Shown here piece after piece: positions 49,129 to 60,289 of a DNA stretch of 64,000 nt. Source of the stretch: Viscum album (Eukaryota; Streptophyta; Magnoliopsida; Santalales; Viscaceae); assembly GCA_963277665.1 (NCBI GenBank), contig OY728163.1, forward strand, positions 1,905,328,644 through 1,905,392,643, in the 5' to 3' direction. Both the position numbers and the translations under genes were made by a program. Position 1 is the first letter of the stretch. Each line of letters opens with the position of its first letter. The notes under the pieces are model-generated. The model was not told the DNA's origin and did not search any database. It saw nothing but the letters and a program-made list of their open reading frames with translations.

Positions 49129-51455
49129 AATAATCATATAATGTTTAATAATCATATATAGTTATTATTTACACCAGTATACCCATCCATTTAAGTTGGT
49201 GGTGAAAAAAAATTACACCACGGCGTGGAGACGATAAATCATACGTACGCACGCATGGTGATTTCGTTTTTTATAGGATGAATAAAAGGTGAAATAGGGT
49301 TGTTTTATATTTATAATAACATATTAGTATATTAGTGATACTTATTTTTTTACTTTATAATGAAACAACTGAATAATATGAAGTATAAAAAAGAAATAAA
49401 TTTGAAAGAATCGGTAGAAGAGATTACCTCTTCCTCGACATGCCTCCTTTAAATTTCCTCTTAGGGCACTAGAGTTGGTATTTTGAGAAGACCAGAACCT
49501 CTAGAATTTAACTATGGAAGTTTATAAGAGAAATTGTTAGGGTTTGGAGGATCTTGAAGACTCAAAATGGATTGAATAGGAGAGAGAGGAACTGCCCTTT
49601 TAAAAGAGAGGAGAGGGGAACTTTAGGAAAATCTCAAAAATTAATTTATTATAAATTAAAATTCGACTAAAAATGGTCCAAAACTTATTTAATTCGAATA
49701 TAAGATGATTTTTGTTCGAATAAACATCATCTAATAATTTTTAGTCAAGTTTGAAATATTTTTTTATCCTTATCTTTTTTGTTTAACCCTTATTTTACCC
49801 TTTTTAATCTCACCGTGATATCATGTTATTTACACATTGTAGGTTAATGTAATTACCGTATCATGTTGAACGACCCAAAAAAATTTATTTATGAAATATT
49901 TGGACTTATATTAACCATTTTAAGAATAAACTATTTTATGTTTTAAGTTATGAATTACGTCAATTTTTGACAATATTCATACTTGACTTTTAAAAAAATA
50001 ATAAAAACATGATTCCTTATAACCAAAGGCATTAAATTATCCCTAATATGTCAATGTCTTCCAAAAAATCATGTATGGAATAAAAATATTCAAATTAAAT
50101 TTATTTTAATATTTATAAATTCATTTATTTGATTCTTTCATTAATGAGGTAATCATTACATCATAATTGTGTCATAAATAAATATATTTATATAATGTCT
50201 AAAAATTATAAATAAAATACCATGATGTAGGAAATATTTGTATATTTATAATTAATATTTATATACATATAGATCAGTTATATAACCCTATATTAAAATC
50301 TTCTTAGTAAAAGATATGTGTTTTTAGTTATAATTATCTTTACTTTAAATTAATTCTTATAAAATGTCATTTTCACATCCAAGTGAATCCATGGGGTCCC
50401 AAAATCTACCCAAGGATTTAAATGGTCATAAATATCTCATCAAATAGTATTAGAACATGTTTTAGGGTATTTTTATATTATTAAATTATTTTTTTACCCT
50501 TATTTATTAGATTTACCCTTTAATCATGGTAAATAAAATAATTACTGAAGTTACTATTCATAATGTCCAAAAATAAAAGGTACCTATTCACACAATTTGA
50601 ACCTTATGATTCAAAATATAGAATCCATTTTTCCAAATTCCTAACACATAAGTTTCATTAATTAATTTAAAATTAATCCTGTTGTTGAAATGAGAAAATG
50701 GGTTTTAAAAGTTAAAATATTGCAAAAGATTGAAATGTTTTTACCTATGAATTCAATGTAAAATTAATGCTAATGGAATAAATTATATTAAATGGTAAAA
50801 ATATATTCTATTTATACTTTAAAATCATTCAATATTATAATTTTACCATATAAATTATCTCTATGAAAAAATTTGTTTTAATTAAAATTTAGTGTATTTT
50901 ACTATTCATTAAAACATGAAAGTTATCAAAAAAATATCAGAAATTTATCCAAAGAAAATTTTTATATCCCAATTAAAAATATCATTTTTATTTTTTTCAT
51001 ATAGAAATTATTAATGTGTCAAAATCTTAATTTAAAATGGGTTCTCTATTCAAAGGTGTAAAATTAACCTTTTAAAAAAACAGGTTCCAATACATAAAAT
51101 AGGGTGTTATTCATACCCTATTACTAAAATATCCATTGGATGAATATCAAAATATTATTATTTAGTATATAACACATATATCTCATTAATTTCATTACAA
51201 AATTTAATTCACTCAAAAATAAAAATATCTATTTGATTTATATTTTTCATAAATAATTAATAGCCAATGAATTCATAATGCATTTTCATAAGTTAGTTAT
51301 AATTATTCTTGTTAACCTAATGGCTAGTCTATAATGGTAATTTTATATTAATTGAATCTCCTGGTTCATTTAAACCCATGATTTCATGCAAATAAAGCTA
51401 TTGAATAATAAAAATTATTTAAAAAAATATTACATAAAAACATATGGGTGTTATA
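49129..51455 (-). other. Element X: remainder of the left LTR
   Basis: This matches 57937-60284 in the right LTR throughout. It contains a GGAGACGATAAATCATACG block at about 49227-49245 and a degenerate TATA region (CTTTTAAAAGG on the minus strand) near 49600. Nothing else was seen. Confidence 0.85.
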
Positions 51456-51474
51456 TTCTACCCCCCTTAAACTG
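51456..51474 (-). other. Element X: polypurine tract
   Basis: The minus strand reads AAGGGGGGTAGAA directly before the LTR start, TATAACACCC (canonical TGTAACACCC). Confidence 0.8.
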
Positions 51475-51494
51475 AATTTTTACCTCAAAATTCA

Positions 51495-51900
51495 TCACTT
51501 GGAAATAAATAGATGAGGATACCTATCCCTCATCATATCCTCAATTTCTCATGTATCTTCTTCAAATTGGTGGTTCCTCTATAAAACTTTAACCAAGTGA
51601 GTTGTCTTTTTTCATAGAACTTTTTCACTACGATCCAGAATCTCTATCAGTTGTTCTTCATAAGAAAGATCTTCCTCAAGCAGTATGAATTCTGAGCTTA
51701 GTACATGTGAAGGATAAAGTATGTACTTTCTCAGGAGAGATACATGGAACGCATCATTAACTTGAGAGATATTCGGTGGAAGCACCAATCGGTAATCTAC
51801 CTTCCCAACATGATCCAGTATTTCAAAAGGACCAATATACCTAGGGCTCAGCTTGCCCTTATTTCCAAATCTCATTACTCTATTCCAAGGAGATATTCAT
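51495..51900 (-). pseudogene. Element X: integrase C-terminus and chromodomain
   Basis: The open piece 51612-51875 shows [20 protein letters not shown] and [12 protein letters not shown], the GPF/Y module that ends gypsy integrase. After one stop the frame continues with THLVKVL, RNHQFEEDTWEIEDMM and RYPHLF, a chromodomain in the form typical of plant Tekay/Del chromoviruses. In that family the domain helps target integration to heterochromatin. The polyprotein stop is TGA at 51495-51497, about 20 bp before the PPT. Confidence 0.88.
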
Positions 51901-52720
51901 AAAAACACATTATCACCCACTTCAAACTCTAGATATTTTCTTCGGTTGTCATAATAACTTTTTAATCGACTCTGAGCTACTCTTATGTGTTGTTGAATAG
52001 ATCTGACCTCTTATGTCATTTCATCAACCAGATCGGGTCCTAATAGCTTTCTTTCCCCAACTTCACCCCATCAAGTTGGATTTCTACACTTCTTTCCATA
52101 GAGGGGTTCATAAGAATCCATATGAATACTGGAGTAAAATCTATTATTGTAAGAAAATTCCACCAATGTTAGTTGTTGATCCCAACCACCTTTAAAATCC
52201 ATAGAGAAATATCTAAAAATATCTTCCAGAGTTTGAATTGTCCTCTCAGACTGACCATCTATCTGAGGATAGTGCTGAAACTTAACTCTGTATCTAGAGC
52301 ATGCTGAAGGATTCTCCAGAGCATCGAGGTAAACCTTGGATCCTGATCAGATATAATGGAAAGTGATACTTCATGAAATCTTTCCACTTCCTTTACATAT
52401 ATCCTGGAAATATGATTAAGAGATAAATCATCTCTAATAGCAATGAAGTGTGCCGACTTCGTAAGGTGATCAAATATAACCCAAATAGCATTATTTTTTT
52501 TGGATGTTTTGGTAAGTCTGATGACAAAGTCTATAGTGATGTTTTTTCATTTCCATTCTAGTATGGGTAATGGTTGTAACATCCCCTTATACTTCTGTCT
52601 CTCAGCCTTAACTTATTGACAAACCAAGCATCAAGAGACATATTCAGTGACATCTCTTTTCATGTCATCCCACCAGAAGTACGATTTCAGATCCCTATAC
52701 ATATTTTTTCTTCCAAGTTG
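51900..52720 (-). pseudogene. Element X: integrase remnant
   Basis: Across stops and frameshifts the minus strand shows the zinc-binding part (a WFVN region near 52620, matching CxxC and following residues) and the DDE core. The core blocks are FVIRLTKTSKK near 52500, AIWVIFDHLTKSAHFI near 52450-52490, SDQDPRFTS near 52330, and FHPQIDGQSERTIQTLED near 52230-52270. They carry the expected Asp, Asp and Glu positions but never in one uninterrupted frame. Confidence 0.85.
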
Positions 52721-52999
52721 AATAGAGAATGAAAAACTATGATCCTCATCCAATATATTCTTCTTTAATTTTTTTATGGTAGGAATACAAACCTAGTTTA
52801 TGAACCTTATTATTTCATCACAATCAAGGTTGAATTCAAGAACATTTCTCACCTTCTTTTGTAACTCTACATATTTTTCGGTGCATCTTTAAACTTCACT
52901 TGTATAGATGGTTTCAAATTCATTTGAGAAAGATAATATTTCTCCCCTTACATTAAAATTTCAAGATCCATCCTTTTCAAATCCATAAATATTGGATCT

Positions 53000-53430
53000 T
53001 TCATGATCCTCATCATGGATAAGCTAGCATGGTATTTTCAGCTCAAAGAATCTTCCACCTTGTTTTCTTTCCCATGGTGGTAATGTATTGAGAAGTTATA
53101 ATATTTAATCAACTAAAACCATCTTCTTTGGTGAATATTCATCTCCTTTTAGGTGAAAGTATACTTTAAACTTTTATGATCAGTATAAATATCACACATT
53201 TCACCATAAAGATAATGACTCCATATTTTCAATGCAAAGATTACCGCATCTAACTCCAAATCATGAGTTGGGTAATTTTTCTCATGGATTTTCAACTGTC
53301 GTGAGGCATAAGCTATCACCATATCATTTTTCATGAGAACACACCTCAACCCCTTCTTGGATGCATTACTGTAGATCACAAACCTTTCTCTACTACAAGG
53401 CAGTGTGAGTACAGGTGAACTCAATAACCT
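53000..53430 (-). pseudogene. Element X: RNase H remnant
   Basis: The open piece 53149-53424 shows [19 protein letters not shown] (catalytic Asp of SDAS replaced by Asn), [29 protein letters not shown] and YTDHKSLKY. The order and wording match Ty3/gypsy RNase H of the chromovirus type. A stop follows at 53149. The final part with the HGKEN block continues to about 53050 in a broken frame. Confidence 0.92.
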
Positions 53431-54335
53431 TCTTTTTAGCTCTTTTAAATTATCTCCACATTCCTATGTCCAAATGAAATTAACCCCATTCTAAGTCAAC
53501 TTGGTGATTGGATTAAATAATAGTAAAAAATGTTTCACAAAATTTCGATAATATCCAGCCAAACCAAGAAAACTTCAGATCTCGGTTACCGTTTTTGGTC
53601 TCGACCATATTTTAATAACCTCTATTTTTCCTAGATCCATGTATATCTTCTCTCTTGAGATTATGTAACCCAAAAATGAAAAGTTTTGAAGCCAAAATTT
53701 ACACTTGGTAAATTTGGAATAAAGGTTCTCCTTTTTTAGGGTCTTTAGTACAATTCTCAAGTGATCTTCATGTTCTTAGTTGCTCTTTGAATATACAAGA
53801 ATATCATCTATAAAGACTACCACAAACTAATCAATAGAGTATCTAAAGACTCTATTCATTAGATATATGAAGATAATAGGGCCAATAGGAAGACTAAAAG
53901 GCATCACTATAAATTCATAGTGTCCATACCTTGTACAGAATGTCGTATTTGGTATATCCACCTTTTTTAACCTTAATTTATGATATCCTGAATGAAGATC
54001 AATCTTGGAAAATTATTGAGCTCCGTGTAGTTGGTCAAATAACTCATCAATGAATATGAGAGGATATTTTTTCTTGATAGTGATCTTGTTAAGTTCTCAA
54101 TAATCAATGAAAAGTTGCATTGATCCATCTTTATTCTTAACAAATATCACAGGTGCTCCCCAAGATGACGCACTAGGGCATATGAATCCCTTGTAAAGAT
54201 TCTCTTGAAGTTTCTTCTTCAATTCCTACAACTCGATAGGGGGAATTCTATAAGGTGTCTTTGAAATAGGCATAGAACCTAGTATGATTTCTATTGAAAA
54301 CTCAACTTCACGATTTGGTGGAATACCTAGAAATT
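53431..54335 (-). pseudogene. Element X: reverse transcriptase remnant
   Basis: The minus-strand blocks in order are [10 protein letters not shown] near 53980, EFIVMPF near 53910, the catalytic VFIDDILVYSK at about 53790-53825 (FIDD intact), LKKENLYSKFTKCKFW at about 53690-53740, a FLGYIIS motif, and [15 protein letters not shown] near 53530-53575. The open piece 53575-53760 covers the fingers/thumb end. Several stops interrupt the domain. Confidence 0.92.
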
Positions 54336-54399
54336 CCTCTATAAATACATCATCAAACTCCCATAAAATTGGTGTATTATTAATTGTGAGTTTCTCACC

Positions 54400-54900
54400 A
54401 ACCATTTGACATAAATAACCTTAATTTACTAGAATTAAGACCCATAAGATGGAAGAAATTTCTACTGGAATGTTATATTCATCCTTGCATCGATAATTGA
54501 TCATAGATTGATCTGGAATATGAAATGTGACTTCCCTTATTTGGAAATTAATATGAGATCTATATAAAGAAATACAATACATGTCATGAATCACATTAAA
54601 TTTCACTATAGTAAGGATCATAAGATTTACAGGAAGCACTTTCCCACAAACTTCAATTGGAGAAGAATAGTAAACTTTTGATGCGACCATTGTTCCATTA
54701 ATAGTTGTCACAGCTAACTCAACATCTAATTGTTGAGGTAATAGAGTGATACCCTTATAAAATTATTTAGAAATAAAAGAGTGGGTGGATCCATAATCAA
54801 ATAAAACATTTTCTACTTTAGAGTGGATGGTAAGTATACCTTTCACCACTTCATTATCATACTCCACATCACTGGTAGTAATTGCATGTGACTTTCCTTT
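54400..54900 (-). pseudogene. Element X: aspartic protease remnant
   Basis: The minus strand from about 54830 encodes LFDYGSTHSF, matching the gypsy protease active-site region with the DSG/DTG triplet as DYG. The open piece 54421-54711 starts MTTINGTMVASKVYYSSP and contains KVLPVNLMIL, the second half of the domain. The same blocks are found in Y at the window end. Confidence 0.82.
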
Positions 54901-55086
54901 GTCTTTAGCCTTAAGAGTTTTTTAACATAGATCATCATCAATAACCCTTTGATTAGGGAATTGATTGGCATAATTCCCCATTTCCTTTCACTGGTAACAT
55001 TGAAGTATAGGAGGTTCATTATGTGTAGCCTTTTCTTTGTTCACATCATTAGACATCTCTTTTCCATCACTTCGGTATTCAATTTC

Positions 55087-55970
55087 CTAATGACCTTCTT
55101 TTACACACTTAAAACATTTAATTGTCTCTTTAAAACAACTCCAGCCATGTTTCTTTCCACACTTTGAGCATAAGGGAAAACTCATATTCTTTTCAGTGTG
55201 GTCTTTAGATTTTCCATTGAATTTCATTTTCCTCTTCTTATCAAACCCATATGACTGATGGGTTACTCCAATCTCCATCTCAAACTTGAGAGCACATTTA
55301 ACAATTTCCTCATAGCTATTGAAGTCCCTTATAGCTAATTCCCTTTGGATACTTGGTTTTAAGACACTAAAGAATCAATCAATCTTAATATCAGGTTGGA
55401 TAATAATTCCAGAAGTGTACCTTGAAATTCTTGTAAAAAAAATTTGTGGGTACCAATATATTCATCATCCTTTTTATTAAGTTCAAGGAACTCCTTCTCC
55501 ATCTTTGTTTGAAGAATAAAAGGAAATTACTTATTTAAAAATAAGTTCTTGAAATCATCCCATTCCATGGACTCAATTTCATCTCTTTGCCTCGTATTCT
55601 TGATAAGATTCCACCATTGATCAGCTTCACCTTCCAAATGATATACTGCTAAGATGAATTTATCATGTTCAGAACATTGTAGAACTGAAAATATCTTTTC
55701 ATTGGTATTAATCCGTTGTTTAGCCACTAATGGATCAGAAGACCCGCTAAATGAAGGTGGATGCTGCCTCATGAAGTATTCAATAGAATTTTTTTCCCTC
55801 CTTTGCTCATTTGGAATTCTGGCATGATTCATAGCTTGAAAAGTTGTGTGAGCATAGATACAAGATTTTTCATTCTATCCCCCATAACATTTGGTTTCTT
55901 AGGGGGACAATCATTTCATTTCCCATCACATTTAGCATTAACATTGTTTCTTCGGGTTCTATACATTGAT
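55087..55970 (-). pseudogene. Element X: gag remnant
   Basis: The probable start is the Met near 55969, as judged by alignment with Y and U. The open piece 55527-55832 gives FMRQHPPSFSGSSDPLVAKQ, LEGEADQWWNLIKN and MEWDDFKNLFLN, the Retrotrans_gag core. The open piece 55087-55278 gives LCSKCGKKHGWSCFKETIKC and FKCVKEGH, the Cys-rich nucleocapsid region, ending just before the last Cys. A frameshift and stops separate the pieces. Confidence 0.9.
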
Positions 55971-56170
55971 TAAAACCAAAAAGCATAGTGTGAGCAACAC
56001 TAATCATTATAGGAAAACCACATAAACAAGAATAAAATTTCAATTTAGGATACTTTAGGTTTTATCCTAGGTTATTCATGGTCATTTCTAAAACACTAGG
56101 ATTGTGTTCTATAATTATACATATCCTTAAGTCTTTCTCATCCTAGTTTCCAAAGGTTAACTATACCTTT

Positions 56171-56183
56171 CCTATAATACAAC
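56171..56183 (-). other. Element X: decayed primer-binding site
   Basis: The minus strand reads GTTGTATTATAGG at the edge of the 5' LTR. It is a mutated TTGGTATCAGAGG, identified by position against U, where the same place reads TTGGTATCAGAGG. Confidence 0.6.
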
Positions 56184-59100
56184 TATAGTGACCTGTTCTT
56201 TACATGCATTGATATCACTTCATAATTGAAGTATATTTATTACAATATATAAAAAAACCATGAAAGAACCATATAGGTATAGTGACTTTAAAAACTATGA
56301 AACATAAACAACTCCTTCATAAAACATCTACATTGTCTCTCGTTTATTTCATCATAACTAGACTCCTTTTTTGAATTTCATACTTAATACCCTTCTTCAT
56401 GTACTAGGAAAAAGAAACATATAAAAGGGTGAGCTCAAATGATCAGTAATGGTAAAAAAATGAAACAACATCATATCAGATTCATAATAACCTAACATTT
56501 GAAAATATTATCCTGCATATAAAAGATCACAATATCATGTCATGGGATAAATCATAAAAGTGCAATGTAATCCCAATATCCTTAACATAAGACATTAAGT
56601 TTTGTGTCATACAAACATAATAATAGAAAATCATTTCATATTAGTCAAGGCTCATTTATAAGACCATCATAGCAGACAAATTCAATTACTGAACCGAGTT
56701 ATCTCCTCATTCCATCCATGTATCACTGAACAGGATTAACTTTCCATTACATCCATGTCTATCTTCTAAGATATAAATATTTACCCAATGCATTGGAGGG
56801 ATATATAGGTCCCACCCATATCATAGTTAAACCATTCTTACGTATTCCACAAAAAAATAAATCTTTCATCATAGCATAACCTATGTAATAAAATGGAATT
56901 CGTAAACATCATGCCATCATATCATAATCCATATAAGATAAAAAGACTTCATAAAAATAATTACAACATAAAAATAATAAAATAAAAGTAATAATAGGGA
57001 TATAAACATAACCCTATGTCATCTTATATGTAAAATAATTTTTATAAAACACTTGAACTTAAATCCTGAGGAAAGTATCCATTCTTGTTTTTCAAAAATG
57101 TTTTCTCTTCTCAAAATGAAATTCAGTTTTAAAAGAAAATAATTTTATTGAAAATAAACTTGGTACCATGTAGAGTAATCTTTTTTTAAATAAGGCATCA
57201 GGAAAAGGGTAAAAATACATTCATGTTGTATAAGTTAAAAAATATTATTCTCGTACTTTTGCTGAAAAATCAAAAAGTACCTCGTATGGTGAACGTAAGA
57301 AAGATTCCTTCCAAAACATGTTGTAAAGGTTAAAATGGTTAAAATAAATTTAAATGTACATATAAAAATAGTAAACATTTTATGATAATATTCTTATAAA
57401 ACATGTAAATGGATGATAAATATACCCCTAATAAATACTTACGTATAAACAATCTCAGATAAAAATGAGATTGCAAAATTATCCCTTACATTAAGTCCGA
57501 TATCATTTTTATGTATATGAATCTCATGTATGATGATTTAAATAATGCTGCTTATTTATTCAAGAATAATAATCATTTTTATTATAACATTTATAATCAT
57601 ATTTTCATTTGTTTATTAGTAACATTTCATTGTTACTCGTTATTCAGGTACTGACTAATTTATGTTCTTATTTATGTTTTGTCGGATAATTTCTTAATAC
57701 TATTTTTAAGTTATAGTTATATAATTTACATAATGGTATTAGTATAATATTTATCATATTTATTCATTCAATTAATTTATATAATCATGGTTTAATGAAG
57801 ATTATGTAGAACGAATCACATCGCATTGTAGAGACGGTAAGTCGTACGTACGCACAAGTGACGATATCATTACCATAATTGTTGAATGGTATTGAAGTGG
57901 ATGGTGTATAGTATCTCAGAGTTAGTATAATGTTATAATAATAATATAAAGATATTATTTCCACCATTATACCCATCTATGTAAGGTGGTGGTGAAAATC
58001 AGACTACACCACGGTGTGGAGACTGTAGGTCGTATGTACGCATGTGCAGTGATTTCGTTATTTTTAGGATGGATAGAAGGTGAAATAGGGTTGTTTCATA
58101 TTTATAATAACATATCAGTATATTAGTGATACTTATTTTATTAATTTATAATGAAACATATAAATAATAGTAATTATAAGAAGAAATAAATTTGAAAGAA
58201 TTTGTTGAAGAGATTACCTCTTTCTCGACATGTCTCCTTTAAATTTCCTCTTAGGACACTAGAGTTAGTCTTTTTAGAAGAAAAAAACCTCTATAATGTA
58301 ACTATGGAAGTTTATAATAGAAATTTTCTGATTTTGGCTGATATTGAAGGCTCAAAATGGAGTGAATAGGATAGGGAGTAGATTCCCTTTTATAAGAGAA
58401 GAGAGGGTCACTTAAGGAAACTCTCAAAATATTAATTTATTATAAATTAAATTTTGACTAAAAATAGTCCAAAACTTATTTAATTAAAATATAAGATGAT
58501 TGTTTTTCGAATAAAAATCATCCAATAATTTTTAGTCAAGTTTTTAATATTTTTCTATCCTTATATTTTGGGTTTAACCCTTATTTTACCCTTTTTAATT
58601 TTATCGTGATATCAGGTTATTTACACATTGTGGGTTAAAGTAATTACCATATCATGTCTAAGGACCCAATAAAAGTTATTTATGAAGTATTTGTACTTAT
58701 ATTAACCATTTTATTGAATAATATATTTTTAATAATTTAATATAATTTAATAAAGTATTTTATGTTTTAAGTTATGAATTATGTTAATTTTTTACAGTAT
58801 TCATAATTGACTTTTAAAAATATCATAACAACCTGATTACTTCAAAATAAAGGCATTAACTTATCCATAATATGTAAATTTAATCCAAAAAATTTGTGAA
58901 TGGCCTCAAAATATTCAAATTAAATTTATTTTAATATTTATAAATTCATTTATTTGATTCTTTCATTAATGAGGTAATCATTACATCATAATTGTGTTAT
59001 AAATAAATATATTTATCTAATGTCTAAAAATTATAAATAAAATAAAATTATGTATAAAATATTTTTAGCTTTCTAATGATTATTTATATACATATATATC

Positions 59101-60284
59101 ATTTATATAGCCCTATATTAAAATCTATTTAGTAAAAGATATGTGTTTAGATTATAATTATCTTCACTTTAAATTAATTATTATAAAATGTCATTTCCCC
59201 ATCCAAGTGAATCCATGGATTACCAAAATCAACTCAAGGATTATCATGGTTGGGAAAATCTTATTTAATATGATTAGGACAAGTTTTAGGGTAGTTTTAT
59301 ATTATTAAATTATTATTTTTGTACCCTTATTTACCAGATTTACACTTTAACCATGATAAATAAAATAATTACTGAAGTTACTTTTCATAATGTCCAAAAA
59401 TAAAAGGTACCTAATCACTAAATTTGGATTTTATTATTCCAAATATTGAATCCATTTTTTCAAATTAAAAACCCAGAAGTTGTAGTAATTAATTTAAAAT
59501 TAATCCCATTGTTGAAATGAGAAAATAGGTTTTAAAACTCAAAACATTGCAAAAGATTGAAATGTTTTTACTTATGAATTCAATGTAAATTTAATGATAA
59601 AGGAATAAATTATATTAAATGGTAAGAATATATTATATTTATACTTTAAAACCATTCAATATTATAATTTAACCATATAAATTATCTCGATGAAAAAAGT
59701 TTTTTTAAATTAAAATTTAGTGTATTTTTACTGTTAATCAAAACATTAAAATTATCATAAAAATATCATAAATTTATCCAAAGTAAATTTTCATATCCCA
59801 CTTAAAAATAACATTTTTATGTTTTCATATAGAAATTATTAATTTTTAAAAATCTTTATTTAAAATTGGTTCTCCATTCAAAGGTGTAAAATCAACCTTT
59901 TAAAAAAATAGGTTCTTATACATAAAAGTGGGTTTTATTCATACCCTATTACTAAAATATCCATTGGATGAATATAAAAGATATTTTCTTAAGTATATAA
60001 CACATGTATATCATTAATTTCATTATCAAAATTAATTAACTCAAAAATATTAATATCTAATTGATTTATATTTTTCATAAATAATTAATATCCAATGAAT
60101 TCATAATGCATTTTCATAAGTTAATTATAATTATTCCTGCTAACCTAACGACTAGGAAATAAAGTTAATTTTATATTAATGGAATCTCACTTTTTTTTTA
60201 AACTCACGATTACATTCAAATAAAGCTACTGAAGAATAAAAATTATTTAAATAAAATATTTCATAAAAATATTTGGGTGTTACA
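56184..60284 (-). repeat. Element X: 5' LTR (right), uninterrupted
   Basis: This 4101-bp LTR pairs with the split left LTR. It holds two GTACGTACG-type blocks (57833-57855 and about 58016-58041), a TATA box on the minus strand at 58388-58396 (CTTATAAAAGG) and the end TGTTACA at 60278-60284. The empty sites of U (57837-57841) and of the CACTA element (57934-57936) are preserved here. Confidence 0.93.
58388..58396 (-). promoter_or_regulatory. TATA box in the 5' LTR of X
   Basis: The minus strand reads CTTATAAAAGGGAATC. It corresponds in position to the TATA boxes of U and to the promoter-like sequence at about 7416 in the old LTR remnant. Confidence 0.65.
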
Positions 60285-60289
60285 TGTTA
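60285..60289. repeat. Element X: right target-site duplication (TGTTA)
   Basis: It pairs with TGCTA at 36529-36533. Confidence 0.7.

Larger units (their letters stand above)
36534..51455 (-). repeat. Element X: 3' LTR (left), interrupted by U and CACTA
   Basis: The parts 36534-38190 and 48231-51455 together match the uninterrupted right LTR 56184-60284. After removing U and the CACTA element with their duplications, about 4.08 kb remain, against 4.10 kb on the right. The window-left edge TATAGTGACC is a decayed TGTAACGACC. The window-right edge TGTTATA is a decayed TGTTACA. Confidence 0.92.
36534..60284 (-). mobile_element. Element X: full-layout Tekay/Del-like chromovirus, decayed
   Basis: In minus orientation it has: 5' LTR (56184-60284), degraded PBS, gag, PR, RT, RNase H, integrase, C-terminal chromodomain, PPT, and 3' LTR (36534-51455, interrupted by U and a CACTA element). 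It sits in the LTR of its relative Y, in the opposite orientation, with near-identical target duplications. Every coding domain can be traced, but many stops and frameshifts make it inactive. LTR divergence by eye is about 11 percent. Confidence 0.92.

Noticed and set aside
51495..55970. Integrated pararetrovirus
   Set aside because: The order gag-PR-RT-RH-IN-chromodomain, long LTRs with PBS and PPT, and target duplications show an LTR retrotransposon. No movement-protein sequence was seen.
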